Shown one piece after another: positions 22,031 to 33,215 of a stretch of DNA of 64,000 nucleotides. Each line of letters starts with the position of its first letter. Within the stretch, counting starts at the first letter, position 1. Location: positions 124,001-188,000 of the forward strand of contig JAJAGP010000556.1 of the NCBI GenBank assembly GCA_025084515.1. The letters are read 5' to 3'. The position numbers and the translations under genes are program-made. This stretch comes from Ancistrus triradiatus. Lineage: Eukaryota; Chordata; Actinopteri; Siluriformes; Loricariidae. The notes beneath the pieces were generated by a model. That model made no database searches. It was not told the origin of the DNA and saw nothing but the letters and a program-made list of their open reading frames with translations.

Positions 22031-24335
22031 AGGTTAGGAACCACTGTGGTACTACCTTTGAAGTACTAGCTTAGGTAAGGAGCGCTGCTCTTTCATTTGG
22101 GGTTTCCAAAAATAGTGATGCCTAGGTACACAGGGGATTTAGGTATAAGTCACCATATAAACTGGATTGTTTTGATGTAGTTGGCGAGCTAGTGGTGAAA
22201 ATGAAAGAATAAAATGCCTGAGAGTATTATAAGTAAACATCATTATCCACTTATCATTTCCGTACTTGGCGTTGAAATATGTCATAGGCATAGTGTTATT
22301 GACACCAGTCACCCCTTCGGTGCCTTTGGGCTACAGTACTGTCGATCTGACAGAGCTCAAACCCATTGGGTCAGAACGCTGTCAATAGCTGCTTGATTTG
22401 CGAGGCGAAATCCCAGAACAAGGTTTTTCAAACAGGAGCGACACGACCTGAGCACGGACCACATCTCTGTTCATGGTATGTACACATTTAATTACCAACA
22501 TGCAGTCACAGAGAGATATCCCTGGCTGTGGACGAGTTTATCCGACTATTTAATAGGCATCACAAAAAGCACGGCTGTCCTGCAGCAGAGCGTAGCTTTC
22601 ATGTGTGACGGAGCAGTTAACCCACATGAACAGATAACAAGATCTCAGAAGTTCGGGAGATGGAGCGCATAAAACCCACACGCATACTGTGAAATGTTTG
22701 TATTGGAATAAAAACAAGTGAAATGAATAATTCATGCCTATGTGATGTGTTTTACTTAGCAGAACAAAACTGCGTTGTCCTATCCATGCAAAACAGTTAT
22801 TCAATACAAAACGGTTTTTCAGGCTCCTGTCCAGTGCCACTGTTTATGCAATGCCACCTGTAGAGCAGAGCACTGCACATGAACCTGGAAATCGGGCAAA
22901 ACCGAAACCTCCCACAGCATGGACCTCAGCGTTATTCAAATGTTAATCAGGTGTTTGCTTGAATAATTAAATAAGTCTGCCTGGTAATATGGCTATAAAT
23001 AGCCTTCTTCATGACCAGAGGACACGCAGAAATATATGCGCCCTCTCTCACCACCCTCTCACAAAGCAGACACCAGATAAAAAGTCTAAACTGAAAAAGG
23101 CAGTCTTGGAAGTGAAGTTTCCAGTCACTGGTTTTTCATATTTATTTATCCAGCTGTATAGGCCTTTACATTTTATTTTTAGCTATCTTTCCTCCCGCTT
23201 TTCTCCAGCACTCTCAGAGTAAACTGACTGCAACTGACCTGGTTTGTCAAATTGACGCATCTCTAAAGTTCTTGGTCAGATCCTTGTAGTACTACGAATA
23301 AGACAAAAGCGTTCACAATGCAGTTGTCATTTCAGGAGTCCTGTGATGCAGCATTGCAAGTAAAATCAGCTGGACCGCAGTCATGTTGCCTAAGTAGAAA
23401 TCAATACGTTTATTCTATGGTGGTTTTACAAGGTAAGGGCCAGGCTCAGATTACAAGTTTGGATCGATACTGTAGTGCTGTGTTTACTGAACACACGCAT
23501 ACTGACACACTTTCTTACATACAAGCACACTACATGTTCCCTACGCTCTACAAATCGATCCCTTGGGTCAACAGAGAAAAAGGCAATGTTTTGCTTAAGC
23601 ATGAACTTAACAGCTGTCAAAGCAAACAAATGTTTCTATGTTGATTGCATATAAAAATAAGTGGAATGTAAAACATGAAAAAGTAAAGCGGACCTGCGTT
23701 AAGTCCTAAAACTTATTAATTAAGTCGTCAGAAATGGAATTTTTGTATTGTTTATCAATTAATCAAACATTTTAACAAAACCTCATAGACTGACATAAAT
23801 GAACATTAACTCCAGTTAAAATAGTCACACTAAACCTTTTTTTAATTTGACCAGAGATCGTAGGTGTACTGTAGTGCCGTGCCGATGCTCTCTCTCAGAA
23901 GAGCCAACATTATGTAATCGGCAGAAGTTTATTGAGCGCTCATGATCGATTCCAAAGTCAGGGCAGCTTGAAGATGCATTTCTCACACCCCTGTATTTAT
24001 GTCCAAGTTGTCACGCCCAGGTGAACATTCCCAGCAGATAGGTAACATACAGTAAACAAAAAAAACAATACCTGGTCTCAGGCAGTTTCACATCGATATT
24101 TAACTAAATGTCAAAATATCTGAACAGCTGCACCTCTGGCAGATCAGTAGCTCATACCTGCACCTCGGGAAGTTTACGTAGACATGGCTTAGAGTGAAAC
24201 AATCCAAGTGTGTTGATAAGTTTAGACTGTTGAGGGGAAATTTCCTTAGGCACAGAGAGACAGCCTAATAGTGAAAAATATATTTTTCAAACTGTAGTTG
24301 AAACTGTACAAAGGAGTCACATAGTAGTTTAGATA

Positions 24336-25074
24336 CAGTGGGGCAAAAAAGTATTTAGTCAGCCACTGATTGTGCAAGTTGAGAAAGATGAGAGAGGTCT
24401 GTAAGGTCTGTAATCCCAAGAACACCATACCTACTGTGAAGCATGGAGGTGGAAACATCATGCTTTGGGGCTGTTTTTCTGCAGAGGGGACAGGATGACT
24501 GATCCGTGGTAAGGGAAGAATGAATGGGGCCATGTATTGTGAGATTTTAAGCCAAAACCTCCTTCCATCAGTGAGAGCATTGAAGATGGAACGTGGCTGG
24601 GTCTTCCAGCATGACAATGATCCCAAACACAACGCTCGGGCAACGAAGGAGTGGCTCCGTAAAAAGCATTTCAAGGTACTGGAGTGGCCTAGCCAGTCTC
24701 CAGACCTCAGCCCCATAGAACATTTGTGGAGGGAGTTGAAAGTCCGTGTTGCCCCAAAACATCACTGCTCTAGAGGAGATCTGCATGGAGGAATGGGCCA
24801 AAATACCAGCTACAGTGTGTGCCAACCTGGTGAAGACTTCCAGGAAACGTTTGACCTCTGTCATTGCCAACAAAGGTTATGTTACAAAGAATTGAGTTGA
24901 ACTTTTGTTTTTGATCAAATACTTATTTTCCGCCATGATTTACAATTAAATTCTTTAAAAATCCTACAGTGTGATTTCAAGTGTACCAATGATGAAAATT
25001 ACAGACCTCTCTCATCTTTCTAAGCAGGAGAACTTGCACAATCAGTGGCTGACTAAATACGTTTTTCCCCCCTG
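24336..25074 (+). mobile_element. Tc1-type transposon, internally deleted copy
   Basis: Bounded by TA dinucleotides (24334-24335 and 25075-25076). The left end CAGTGGGGCAAAAAAGTATT (24336) is inverted at the right as AAATACGTTTTTCCCCCCTG. Compared with the 1505-bp relative at 56174-57678 this copy is 739 bp. The deletion removes the N-terminal half of the transposase from just after the left repeat. A 9-bp motif, GGTCTGTAA, occurs twice in a row at the junction (24396-24404 and 24405-24413). The left repeat also lacks the 8-bp CTCCTACT-type segment present in the other copy. Confidence 0.9.
24412..24899 (+). pseudogene. Tc1-type transposase pseudogene (C-terminal half)
   Basis: The reading frame 24520-24897 encodes HDNDPKHNARATKEWL and WPSQSPDLSPIEHLWREL, the second and third catalytic blocks of a DD34E transposase (Asp in the DND block, Glu in PIEHLW). 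The Thr usual after DPKH is Asn. After WRELKVRVAPKHH the frame shifts away from the family sequence. The N-terminal DNA-binding domain is gone with the internal deletion. It cannot make active enzyme. Confidence 0.85.
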
Positions 25075-25277
25075 TATTTTGCGTATAGCGTTTTACATTA
25101 AACAATAGTATTAATTAAAACACAATATGAAAACGTTTAGTGCAGCGCTGTACTGTTCAATTCGGTCATTCTTTTCTTTGTACCTTTTATATCTAGAAAC
25201 ACTTACCGATAACGAAAATGAAAGGAACGTTACCATGTTTTTTCTGTCTTTAAGACTGTGATTCTATTTTCTGTCAG

Positions 25278-25520
25278 CAGGTGTCACAAGGGTTCGCTCG
25301 TACTACTTTTCTGTCATTCAGACGTGAATTACACGTATATTGGTACTCCCTGTTCTACGATATTTCGATTTTACAATGGGAATCCGATAATTCACAAATA
25401 CACATTCAGCAGAAAGTTAATTCTGAATTCACTCACCCTCCTGCACTGGCCTGTGCTAAATGAGGAAGTTGGCAGTGCGTGACGTAGGGAGCTACGTGGT
25501 GGGAGTGATAAATGCTGGGT
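25278..25520 (+). repeat. Dispersed repeat related to 62133-62196 and to the CACTACATTTCCCAGC family
   Basis: The beginning (GGTGTCACAAGGGTTCGCTC, then TTTCTGTCATTCAGACGTGA) is the reverse complement match of 62133-62196. The end (GGCAGTGCGTGACGTAGGGA, GTGGGAGTGATAAATGCTGG) matches 9465-9600 in reverse. So two repeat modules lie next to each other here. Confidence 0.5.
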
Positions 25521-26124
25521 TTATTACAAATTGCGCTTTGTGTTGATGATTTTGCAAACTGTCAGCATGTTTAAAGTAACAATGGATTTGTCAGAACCTA
25601 TCCCCATTGTACATCATAAATAAAACAGATTTGTTTTTCCTATTACCCGTGATATTAGGTGTTGATCGGGTGGATAACACTACACAAGTCCATGATATAT
25701 AGCTGTATAACAGGCAGCAGTCGAGATCACAAGAAGCCCGGCAATCGGGAATTCCAAAGGGAAGAGTCAAACAAAGGCGAGTAATGGTCAGTAGATGAGT
25801 AATCATAGGAGGCACAATGGGAACACAGCTTTGAACCCAGTTGGCAGGACCTCACAAAGAACAAATGATAAATGACTCCTTAAATATTGTTCTGGGATTG
25901 TGGTTCATATCCTTGGCTATTGCACAGGTGTTGCCGGACTCTGGCAGGCAGGAGGGGTTTTTACCAGCATGGAGGTCACAGACACCCCAGCACCCTCCCC
26001 TCCTTTTTCTCTGGGTCTGGGTCATGGTGGTCTCTCTGATACTTGTGTGTGATTCATGTTTCATTTCAAGGCGTATTTTTGTAGCCACATTGCCTGGCCA
26101 GTTTGGGGTCGTCCTCTTTTTTAT

Positions 26125-26275
26125 CCAATGTCAAGTCAGATTTATTTCTATAGTGCTTTTTACCATTTAGCATTGTCTGAAAGCATCTTTACAATTTTAG
26201 AATATCTTCTAATATCTAAAGCCAATCCCAAATTGAGCCTTGGGTGACAGTGGCAAGGAAAAATTCCTTGGCACC
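26125..26275 (+). repeat. Dispersed repeat (AGATTTATTT family)
   Basis: TCAAGTCAGATTTATTTCTA, GCATTGTCTGAAAGCATC, TTCTAATATCTAAAGCCAAT and GACAGTGGCAAGGAAAAATT. Same order as 15105-15300. Confidence 0.6.
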
Positions 26276-26284
26276 TACTTTTTG

Positions 26285-26530
26285 GTGCAGGGTTTCGTCA
26301 GCATTAAAGCATATTCAGTATGAAATTCAGGGCTTCTTTGATTTATTTTGATGTTAAAAACCTGTTGTATAAAAGCAAAACACTTGAGATTGTTTGTTAT
26401 TGCAAATAACATCACGGCTGCGATTTGGTCACAGGCATGAGTCCAAGGCGAGTGCCATAGATAATCACAGCCATATATCTATCACGCTCCCTCTCGTGTT
26501 CTATTGCTTAAGTATATTTTGCCTTCTTAT
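26285..26530 (+). repeat. Dispersed repeat related to 34825-35420
   Basis: Shares AGCATATTCAGTATGAAATT, CATCACGGCTGCGAT and CTCCCTCTCGTGTTCTATTG with both units of the 34.8-35.4 kb duplication, in the same order. The family is unknown to me. Confidence 0.5.
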
Positions 26531-27579
26531 AGGTCTTTGTAGGCTCGCACATGCTGCTTCCTCATTCTTTCATTGTTTTGCCTCCAGTCAGTGCCTGTGG
26601 TTCTTGTGACAAGAGAAACAGAGAAGGCTGCTACCCAGGTACACAACCAAAAGGAACAAGACCTGAGTGTGTATTGGATTCTGTGCATATTGCAGAAATG
26701 GTAGAAACCGGTTGTTTGGTTATTCATGCAGTAAATTCTGAAAAAGTATCCAGTCCCCTGATTTAATATCTCCACCTGGCCTTTAGCTTGAGAGTAGCAT
26801 GCCGATGATAGATTAACTTGTATATTCGACTGTCTGCAGAATTCTGTTAAGACATGAAAAATGAATTGTTCTCCTCCGCCGGAGACGGTTTCCTCGGGCG
26901 CTCTGCAAAGTTTAAACCTGGAATAATGTTTCTGCAGCTTCCAGAGCTGGGGGTAATTGGAGAAGTGGGATCAATCTACATACCTTATAAGAGCAATCAG
27001 TTATAACTATGGTGGTTGTGAGTCCAGACATCATTTATGAATGTGACCATTCGAGGATGTATTGAGGTAAGATGAAGTTCGTATGATTGGTATGATTTAG
27101 TTCCTTTGGATGCTCAAGACTAGTGTCTGGTTTTGCTGGGCATTTGTGAGGTGCAGGCTTATTTTCCTGGTTCTAATGTATACGGACTAAAGGACTGGAA
27201 CAACACAGGTGTGGGATAACCTCTGGACTGACATTCTTCATCACAAGTTGTTCACTCCACAGGAATCTAAAGTATATGGGTTTAGACATTTTGCCAAACC
27301 CATATAGGGAAAATGGCTTGAAATTTAAACAAAGGACTTGTGTATTCATTGCAATATTCTGTCTTTCTAAGTTTTCTTTGATAAATATTCGATTCTCTTC
27401 AATTTTTTCTTTTTTTATATTCAATTTTAGATTTTTCTTCCATTTTTTACAAACCTAGTTTTGCCCTTGTTCAGTCATCTTTACTTTTTCAATTTATCCT
27501 TTCACTTTTTTTTGGTTTACAAGTCTTTGATTCTTTCTGTTCTTTTGTTCTATTATGAACACACAGAGTCAGTGCTCTA

Positions 27580-28015
27580 GAGCAATGGTTCCCAAACTTT
27601 TTTCCTTGGAACCTCCCGTACATTTATCTAAAAAATGTTGCACAGCAGGGCGCACACACACTCACCAAAAGAATAAAGTGATTTACTGCAAATCTGTATT
27701 GGCAAAAAGTAACATAAATCATAGATATTTTCCTTTTCTGTTGGGTTCCATTGATAGATTTTATACATTTCTTTTCTTAAGACAGCCAAACATTTACCTA
27801 AATTCAAGCAAGTAATTTTCCAGTAATTTTCCACATGTGCAAAATGTATTCTGACAAACTCAGAGCACCTCGGAGCAGACAAAGCCTTGCGCAGCCCCTG
27901 TGACGTATGCCATTTTTGAGAGTGCATAGTGCTGGTAGTGCTGTCAGTTTGTTTATAGACATTTTCTGCATGTCCGTGAGAGTGTACGATATGGGTCCAC
28001 ATACTTTTGGCTGAA
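27580..28015. repeat. Composite of hAT-like and other TIR fragments
   Basis: AGCAATGGTTCCCAAACTTT (27581) resembles a hAT-type end, and TTGCGCAGCCCCTGTGACGT (about 27888) is an inverted match to the GGGGTGTGCAGGGCTTTGTC text at 63275. GGTCCACATACTTTTGGC (27994-28011) is the typical right end of a different TIR family related to 38765 and 44150. The pieces are adjacent, so the order of insertion is unclear. Confidence 0.4.
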
Positions 28016-29204
28016 ATAAGATGCCTTTGTGCATCTTATAGGCAAAATGTAAGATCAGTAACAAATAGCTCCACAGCCCCTGAGGGCTTGAAAAATAGGC
28101 CACGTAATTCGAGGACATGTCCAAATTAGAGAAGAAAGTGGCTTTGAAGATGCATTTTCTACCTGTTACATATTGCTTCCTTATTTAAAGTTAATTAGCC
28201 ACGACGCTCATCCGCGCTGTAATTTGTGCCGTTTCAAATAATGACCTTCTTTTCTTTTGTCTTTCTTTTATAGTCATCCTTTTTTTTTTTCTTTTTTTAA
28301 TGACTCTCGGGAGTAATGAAGTTTGCCTCTCAGCTCATTTCGTGTCTTAATGCTCTCTATTGACCCTCAGAGCAGCTTTCCTTTACAGCATGAATCTTTG
28401 TTTTCTTGTTTTGCAATGGGATACATTAGGTTTCGAAAAAATCTCAGCCAGTGCAGCGTGATGCTATTTTAGTAGAACGCTGCTGTTTTAATAGTGAATC
28501 TGTGCCTTAATGGAGCAGGTAGTCATGCTCACATGCACACACCAAATCCCTTCACTCCTCCATTTAGTTGTTTTTACCTGTGTACCGGTAGACTGAGTGA
28601 CCTGGTCCTGATCTTTTAGGCTTTTAACCAGGACCTGTTTTGCCTCTGCAAAATACACCGAGACCTGCCACCTTGCCTTGCTTTCCTTTGCTAATTCTTG
28701 TTGTCATTACAGTTGCTGGAACAGACAGCTCGAATAATACATTATTCATGTCACCTGAGGAGTCTCTCTCCTGCTCATATTTGTCTAACAATGACACTGA
28801 CTAATTGTTGAAAGCAGTTTCCCCGATAACGATTACTCTTAGGGATTTACAAACAACATTAAGAATGACACAACTTTAAGAACGCCAGTGTGAGTGTTTC
28901 CCAAAAGCCTTAAAAGTGTGAACGAGTTTTAGTTCTTTATAATACTAGGAATACACTAACTACATTAAGCTAGTATTTGATTTTTGTTGGCATTTAATGT
29001 AATGTTTTTTTGGTTAAGGAAAATTAGCAGCCTCTATCGTTTCTGAGCTAGAACTGCATGTAAACGTCAAGTTAAGAGGTTATGGACAGCTTTAAGCACT
29101 GTGTTAGTTACAGAGGGTTTCGGAAATTGCCTGTGAATGTAAGAAATACACCTGCCCCCTGAACTGTAGTGGCATGTGGATAAAGTGCAGTACAGGCTTT
29201 TCCT

Positions 29205-29300
29205 CACTACATTTCCCAGCACTCATCACTCCCGTCACTTTCCTCATTCAGCACGGGAGAGTGCAGGAGAGTATCGTACTGCATGCTGGTTGCCCTGGAA
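29205..29300 (+). repeat. Dispersed repeat (CACTACATTTCCCAGC family)
   Basis: TTTTCCTCACTACATTTCCC, AGCACTCATCACTCCCGTCA and AGCACGGGAGAGTGCAGGAG. Aligns with 9465-9600 in the same orientation. Confidence 0.5.
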
Positions 29301-29449
29301 TATTCAGACCTCAAAATTCAGCTTAATCTAAAGTATATTATCGTACATGAAGTGTACATCCAATCTTAAGTGTATCATCGAGCCATTGTAAGTCAGGCCA
29401 TTATAACGCAGGTAGCACCTGTATTGAATGTGGAGGTGGGTACATGTGA

Positions 29450-29650
29450 TTCTCAGTTACATTTATGTCATTCAGCATACGCCCTTATCCAAAGCGACTT
29501 ACAATTGATACTCTCTTACAGTCCAGGCAATTGTGGGTTAAGGGCCTTGCTCAAGGACCTGACAGTGGTAGCTTGGTAGACGTGAGATTTGAACCCTGGA
29601 CCTTCCGGCTCATAGCTCAAAATCTTAACCGCTAGGCTACCACAGTCCCA
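29450..29650 (+). repeat. SINE-like dispersed repeat, long copy
   Basis: ACATTTATGTCATTCAGCAT, CGCCCTTATCCAAAGCGACT, GGTTAAGGGCCTTGCTCAAG, GTGAGATTTGAACCCTGGAC and CTTAACCGCTAGGCTACCAC. This is the most complete copy of the family in this window. Confidence 0.65.
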
Positions 29651-30954
29651 GATTCTCAAATAAGTAGGGCGTTTTGCGAGTCTGCACATCAAGGCAGATA
29701 TGATACAGGTGTACACATAAGGGCAGTTCCATTCGACTGATCTGCAGTCCAACTTCATAGGCACACACCATGGTAAATATCAAAGCAGTGATCATATTTT
29801 AAGTTCCCGGCTTCAGCGCAGCATTTGGCTCTCAGCGTGCAAACAGTTTCCTCGCGGCAGGCACCGTGTCTGCAAGCATTAAACAAAGCAATCCCCCCCT
29901 TCTCCGAGCCAAGCGAGCACACAAGACGCTTTCTGTGCCAGGAAGGAATATCAGGCAGCTTCTTTTTCATTTGCATGTCACAGAGCCTCCAGACAATGAG
30001 CCCCATCCATCTTCCTCTGCCTTCAGCTTCTTTCCTGAGTCATCCCTGCGCAGGCTCTTCCTGGAGGAGAGCAGCGCCGAGCAAACAATATCGGCGGCCG
30101 TCGATCCGACTGATTCTTCAGCGGCCCAATCCAAATATCAGCTCTGACAGATCGAGATGGCAGGAGCTCCTCCAAACAGGCTCCAGTTAAGAGGGTAGAG
30201 AGAGAGAAGAGGGGAGAGCGAGGGAGAGGGGCGAATGATGAATCACAACGCCGGGCGGCTTCGCAAAATCTGTTGGCACAAAACTGAAATGCAGAGCTGT
30301 CACTTCGCAGATAATTTGTCTTAATCTTTGCATGAACAAGATGGCAAGAGAAGCCGATGGAGAGAAGCAGTGACAGACATGGCGTTGGTGCCCGGGGCAG
30401 ATACGTCAAGGACACGTCTGATGGATGGATGAAGAGTCTGAGAGAAAGAGGACTGAAAGGCTGACACTCAAACACCCCAACCATGGGCATTAACATTGAG
30501 TTTATCATCTTTGGTTCTATAGTATGATTTGAAACAAAACAGGGTTCACTTTTTTTAGGTTGAGGTCAGCACTGATGATGGGGGCTGAACAGTTCACATT
30601 TCCCCTCACCAGAAAGATGTTGGATTGGTTTGAGGTCAGTTCTCTGTGGACTCTTTCCACAGAGCTGAATGCTGTAGCATTACAATCTTCCTTCCAAAAA
30701 TGGCCCGAGAGGATTATTTTTAACGCATGTTACGTTCTGTGAAAGAAGTCGTCGATCGAAATGGTTCTTCATGGATGTTATGCTACTGTAATGTAAATAG
30801 AGGGTATTTTCACAAGAAAACTCACAAGCAAACGATACAAAACCGCTGAAAATCGAGTGGAAAAAGCGTACCTACGTACCACCTACAAAGCGTCCAAAGC
30901 CTAAATTGTTATATCACTCCCTCCAGGCAAAACACCATAGTTCTTCAGTCACAA

Positions 30955-31110
30955 GCACACTAAGAATCAAACCAAAATAGAAATGCACACAATGGAATAC
31001 AGACATGCTGGCTGCACACAACCAAGAGGGAATGAGCCCACTTGAAGAAACAATCATTTCCAGAACAGGCAATGCAGCATCACCTTTTAAAGACTTTAAA
31101 CCTTTAAGTA
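30955..31110 (+). repeat. Unnamed dispersed repeat, copy 1
   Basis: Shares TGCTGGCTGCACACAACCAA, GAGGGAATGAGCCCA, AACAGGCAATGCAGCATCAC and CTTTTAAA with 44865-45010 at high similarity and in the same orientation. No inverted ends or coding likeness are visible. Confidence 0.6.
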
Positions 31111-31364
31111 GGCACTTCTAGGTATATTCAGCAGAGTACAAACGTCTCTGCTTGTGCCCGTGTCCTAAGTGTTGGCGCGCGACATCAACAGGAGCGGAGA
31201 TTGTAGTTTTTTAAACTGTGGTTTTTCTTCCTTCAGAAGAAATCGGTAATTTAAGCTGAAAATACATATTGTAATATATTGCTTTATTGATTTCTTTTTT
31301 CAGTACAGCCCTAATAGCCATTATGCCATTCCTAAAACCATGTCCCGTGAAGGATAGTATCATC

Positions 31365-31600
31365 AGTTAGTTTGGACCTCGTGGGGACAATTTGCTGGTC
31401 CCTACGATTTTTACAGAAAATGCAATTTTGTATTCAAGAACAAACAAAAAAGACAAAAGATGTGGGAGGAAACCGGATCAACCTGGATCTGTGCGGCGTC
31501 CGTGCTAACCCCTTAACGCCACTACGCCACCCTCTGTAGAACTAATAAGAAAGGAAAGTCCTCGTAGGCATATGATTACCAGACTTGTGCGTGTTTCAGG
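31365..31600. repeat. GGACCTCGTGGGGACA repeat with SINE-like insertion
   Basis: GGACCTCGTGGGGACAATTT at the left and GGAAAGTCCTCGTAGGCATA at the right are inverted arms related to the 11640-13040 family. Between them 31450-31540 carries CGTGCTAACCCCTTAACGCC and ACTACGCCACC, the reverse of the tRNA-like head at 3763-3782. The SINE-like fragment therefore sits inside the older repeat. Confidence 0.5.
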
Positions 31601-31716
31601 CCATTGTTGAGGGAAATTATCTTGTACAGACTTCTCTGATGGATTGAGACAAATGCAGGTGAGAGCAATTCGTGTTAACATTAGTCAGACAATGGTCCAT
31701 GTCTACAGTAGAGCCG

Positions 31717-31756
31717 TCACACACACACACACACACAGTCTCACACACACACACAC
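31717..31756 (+). repeat. (CA)n microsatellite
   Basis: Two CA runs separated by GTCT. Confidence 0.8.
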
Positions 31757-32708
31757 TCACAAAGCTGTAATGAGTTAAGACATCTCTTGATTTGTCTGTT
31801 CCTTGCTGTAAAAGTGTACCTTAACTACGTCTAATGGACCGAACGGCTTCAGCCTTTAGCTCCCTCCAGTCAGGCGTCACCTGCACCTATATAATGGCGT
31901 GCTCGCGGGACGAGTGCGCTCTGGAACATTCCCTTGCTCAGCTTTTATGACATGTTGTTGTAGCCACTGGAATGATGGATAACTAGGCTGGGAGGAGATT
32001 TCGATCATCTGTGAAGCCAGCTGCTTGATCACAAATCATCTGATCCGCTTGGCTCTCTGTGACCCCGCATCAAGCCACTAACAAGAAGCTTTTCCATTTA
32101 TTACAGTGCGAGAGCGTGCCACAGTTTGCATAGTGGGCTGAGATGGGAGTCATGGTGGACGTGGAAAGCTACTGGAAGTGCTATTCCAACTATTAATATA
32201 AGCATTACCTTATACAGTGGTACTTCGGTTCTCGTCGAGTATCGAGCAAAGTTAAATCTATGATGAACTGAGGAGTTTAATTAGTGTTTGGTAGAGCGAT
32301 CTATACTGTAGCATAGTAAGTTCATATTTAAAAAACCTTACATAAGCTACAGTTGGCCAAAATCATTAACACAAGGCTTGTCTTATACTGAAGTGTTGAT
32401 AATCTCATGTGATTTAGTGAGTATGAAAGTGAAAAGTAAAAACAAAACACTTACTCTATTGGTAAACTCAAGGCAGTAGCTGCTAATGCCAACTGCTCAA
32501 CCTGAAAGCCAGGAGGATTTAGTTATTGTTTCCTTTTCAGTTGGCTGTCACTACTAACCATTTAGGGACCATGAGGACTTATTTGCCCTAAGACTACAGT
32601 ACTGATGATATAAAATATAGAATGAAGTTCTGAGGTGGTCAAGAACCAGTGTACCACTGAATAATAACACTTGCAATCAGAAGCATCTTTCTCTTTCTCT
32701 CTTTCCAG

Positions 32709-32852
32709 AGCTCATGTATACAGTGGAGCTGGCAGGTGGACTGGGTGCCATCCTTCTCTTGCTGATCTTCCTGGTTATACTGTACAAGTGCTATAGGATC
32801 GAGCTCATGCTCTTCTACAGGAATCACTTTGGCAGTGAGGACGTGGATGGCG
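32709..32852 (+). CDS. il1rapl1: il1rapl1 internal exon: transmembrane segment
   Basis: This exon encodes the juxtamembrane stretch and the single-pass transmembrane helix. Translation reads ELMYTVELAGGLGAILLLLI, then FLVILYKCYRIELMLFYRNH, then FGSEDVDG. The hydrophobic core AGGLGAILLLLIFLVILY is followed by the basic stop-transfer KCYR, placing the C-terminal side in the cytoplasm. The acceptor is TTTCCAG (32702-32708) behind a CTTTCTCTTTCTCTC tract. The donor is GTAAGA at 32853. Both ends are phase 1, so the exon alone is a symmetric cassette; whether it is skipped to give a soluble form cannot be told from DNA. An in-frame stop follows only after about 55 bp of intron, so reading past the donor would truncate the receptor just after the membrane. 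Confidence 0.95.
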
Positions 32853-33147
32853 GTAAGACCAGCTTGACCTATGCTTTTGTCTATGTCTTATTGATAGCAT
32901 TACAATGATTTCTCAAATTCCTCACTTGAATCGGTCCATACTAGCATTCATAGATCTGGAATCACTGACTGATATTTGAATAGAGCAATTGCAATTATAC
33001 ATTATATACAAAAGAAAATACAAAAACCTACCATTATGACCCTGTCTAAAGGAAAGTCGTAACACGTCTGATACTTTGACTTGACGGAAGCCAAAATTGC
33101 ATCGATAGACAGAATTACAAACAACACGGAAGATCAGCGGAAAACAG

Positions 33148-33215
33148 AGACTCAGTGAGTGAATGTGAACCAGTTTATATCACTATTGGTTAGAGAGAAT
33201 ATACGGGCAGTGGGG
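33148..33215 (+). repeat. Short dispersed repeat, copy 1
   Basis: GTGAGTGAATGTGAACCAGT and GGTTAGAGAGAATATAC recur at 42777-42833 in the same orientation, with about 20 diverged bases between. Confidence 0.45.

Larger units (their letters stand above)
18420..32708 (+). other. il1rapl1 intron between Ig3 and transmembrane exons
   Basis: Opens with GTAAGA and closes with TTTCCAG. It contains a CT microsatellite (18590-18610), the 20.4-22.0 kb minisatellite, an internally deleted Tc1 element (24336-25074) and dispersed repeats at 25278-25520, 26125-26275, 26285-26530, 27580-28015, 29205-29300, 29450-29650, 30955-31110 and 31365-31600. Sections 18620-20350, 22050-24300, 28150-29200 and 31800-32700 hold nothing I can name, though 28170-28420 and 31970-32130 are repeat-poor. 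Confidence 0.8.

Noticed and set aside
24246..24716. 156-codon minus-strand frame
   Set aside because: It is antisense to the Tc1 transposase remnant and continues outside the element into unrelated flank.
30023..30508. 161-codon minus-strand and 121-codon plus-strand frames in a GC-richer patch
   Set aside because: They overlap each other in opposite directions, have no recognisable domain, and lie inside an il1rapl1 intron with no paired splice sites.
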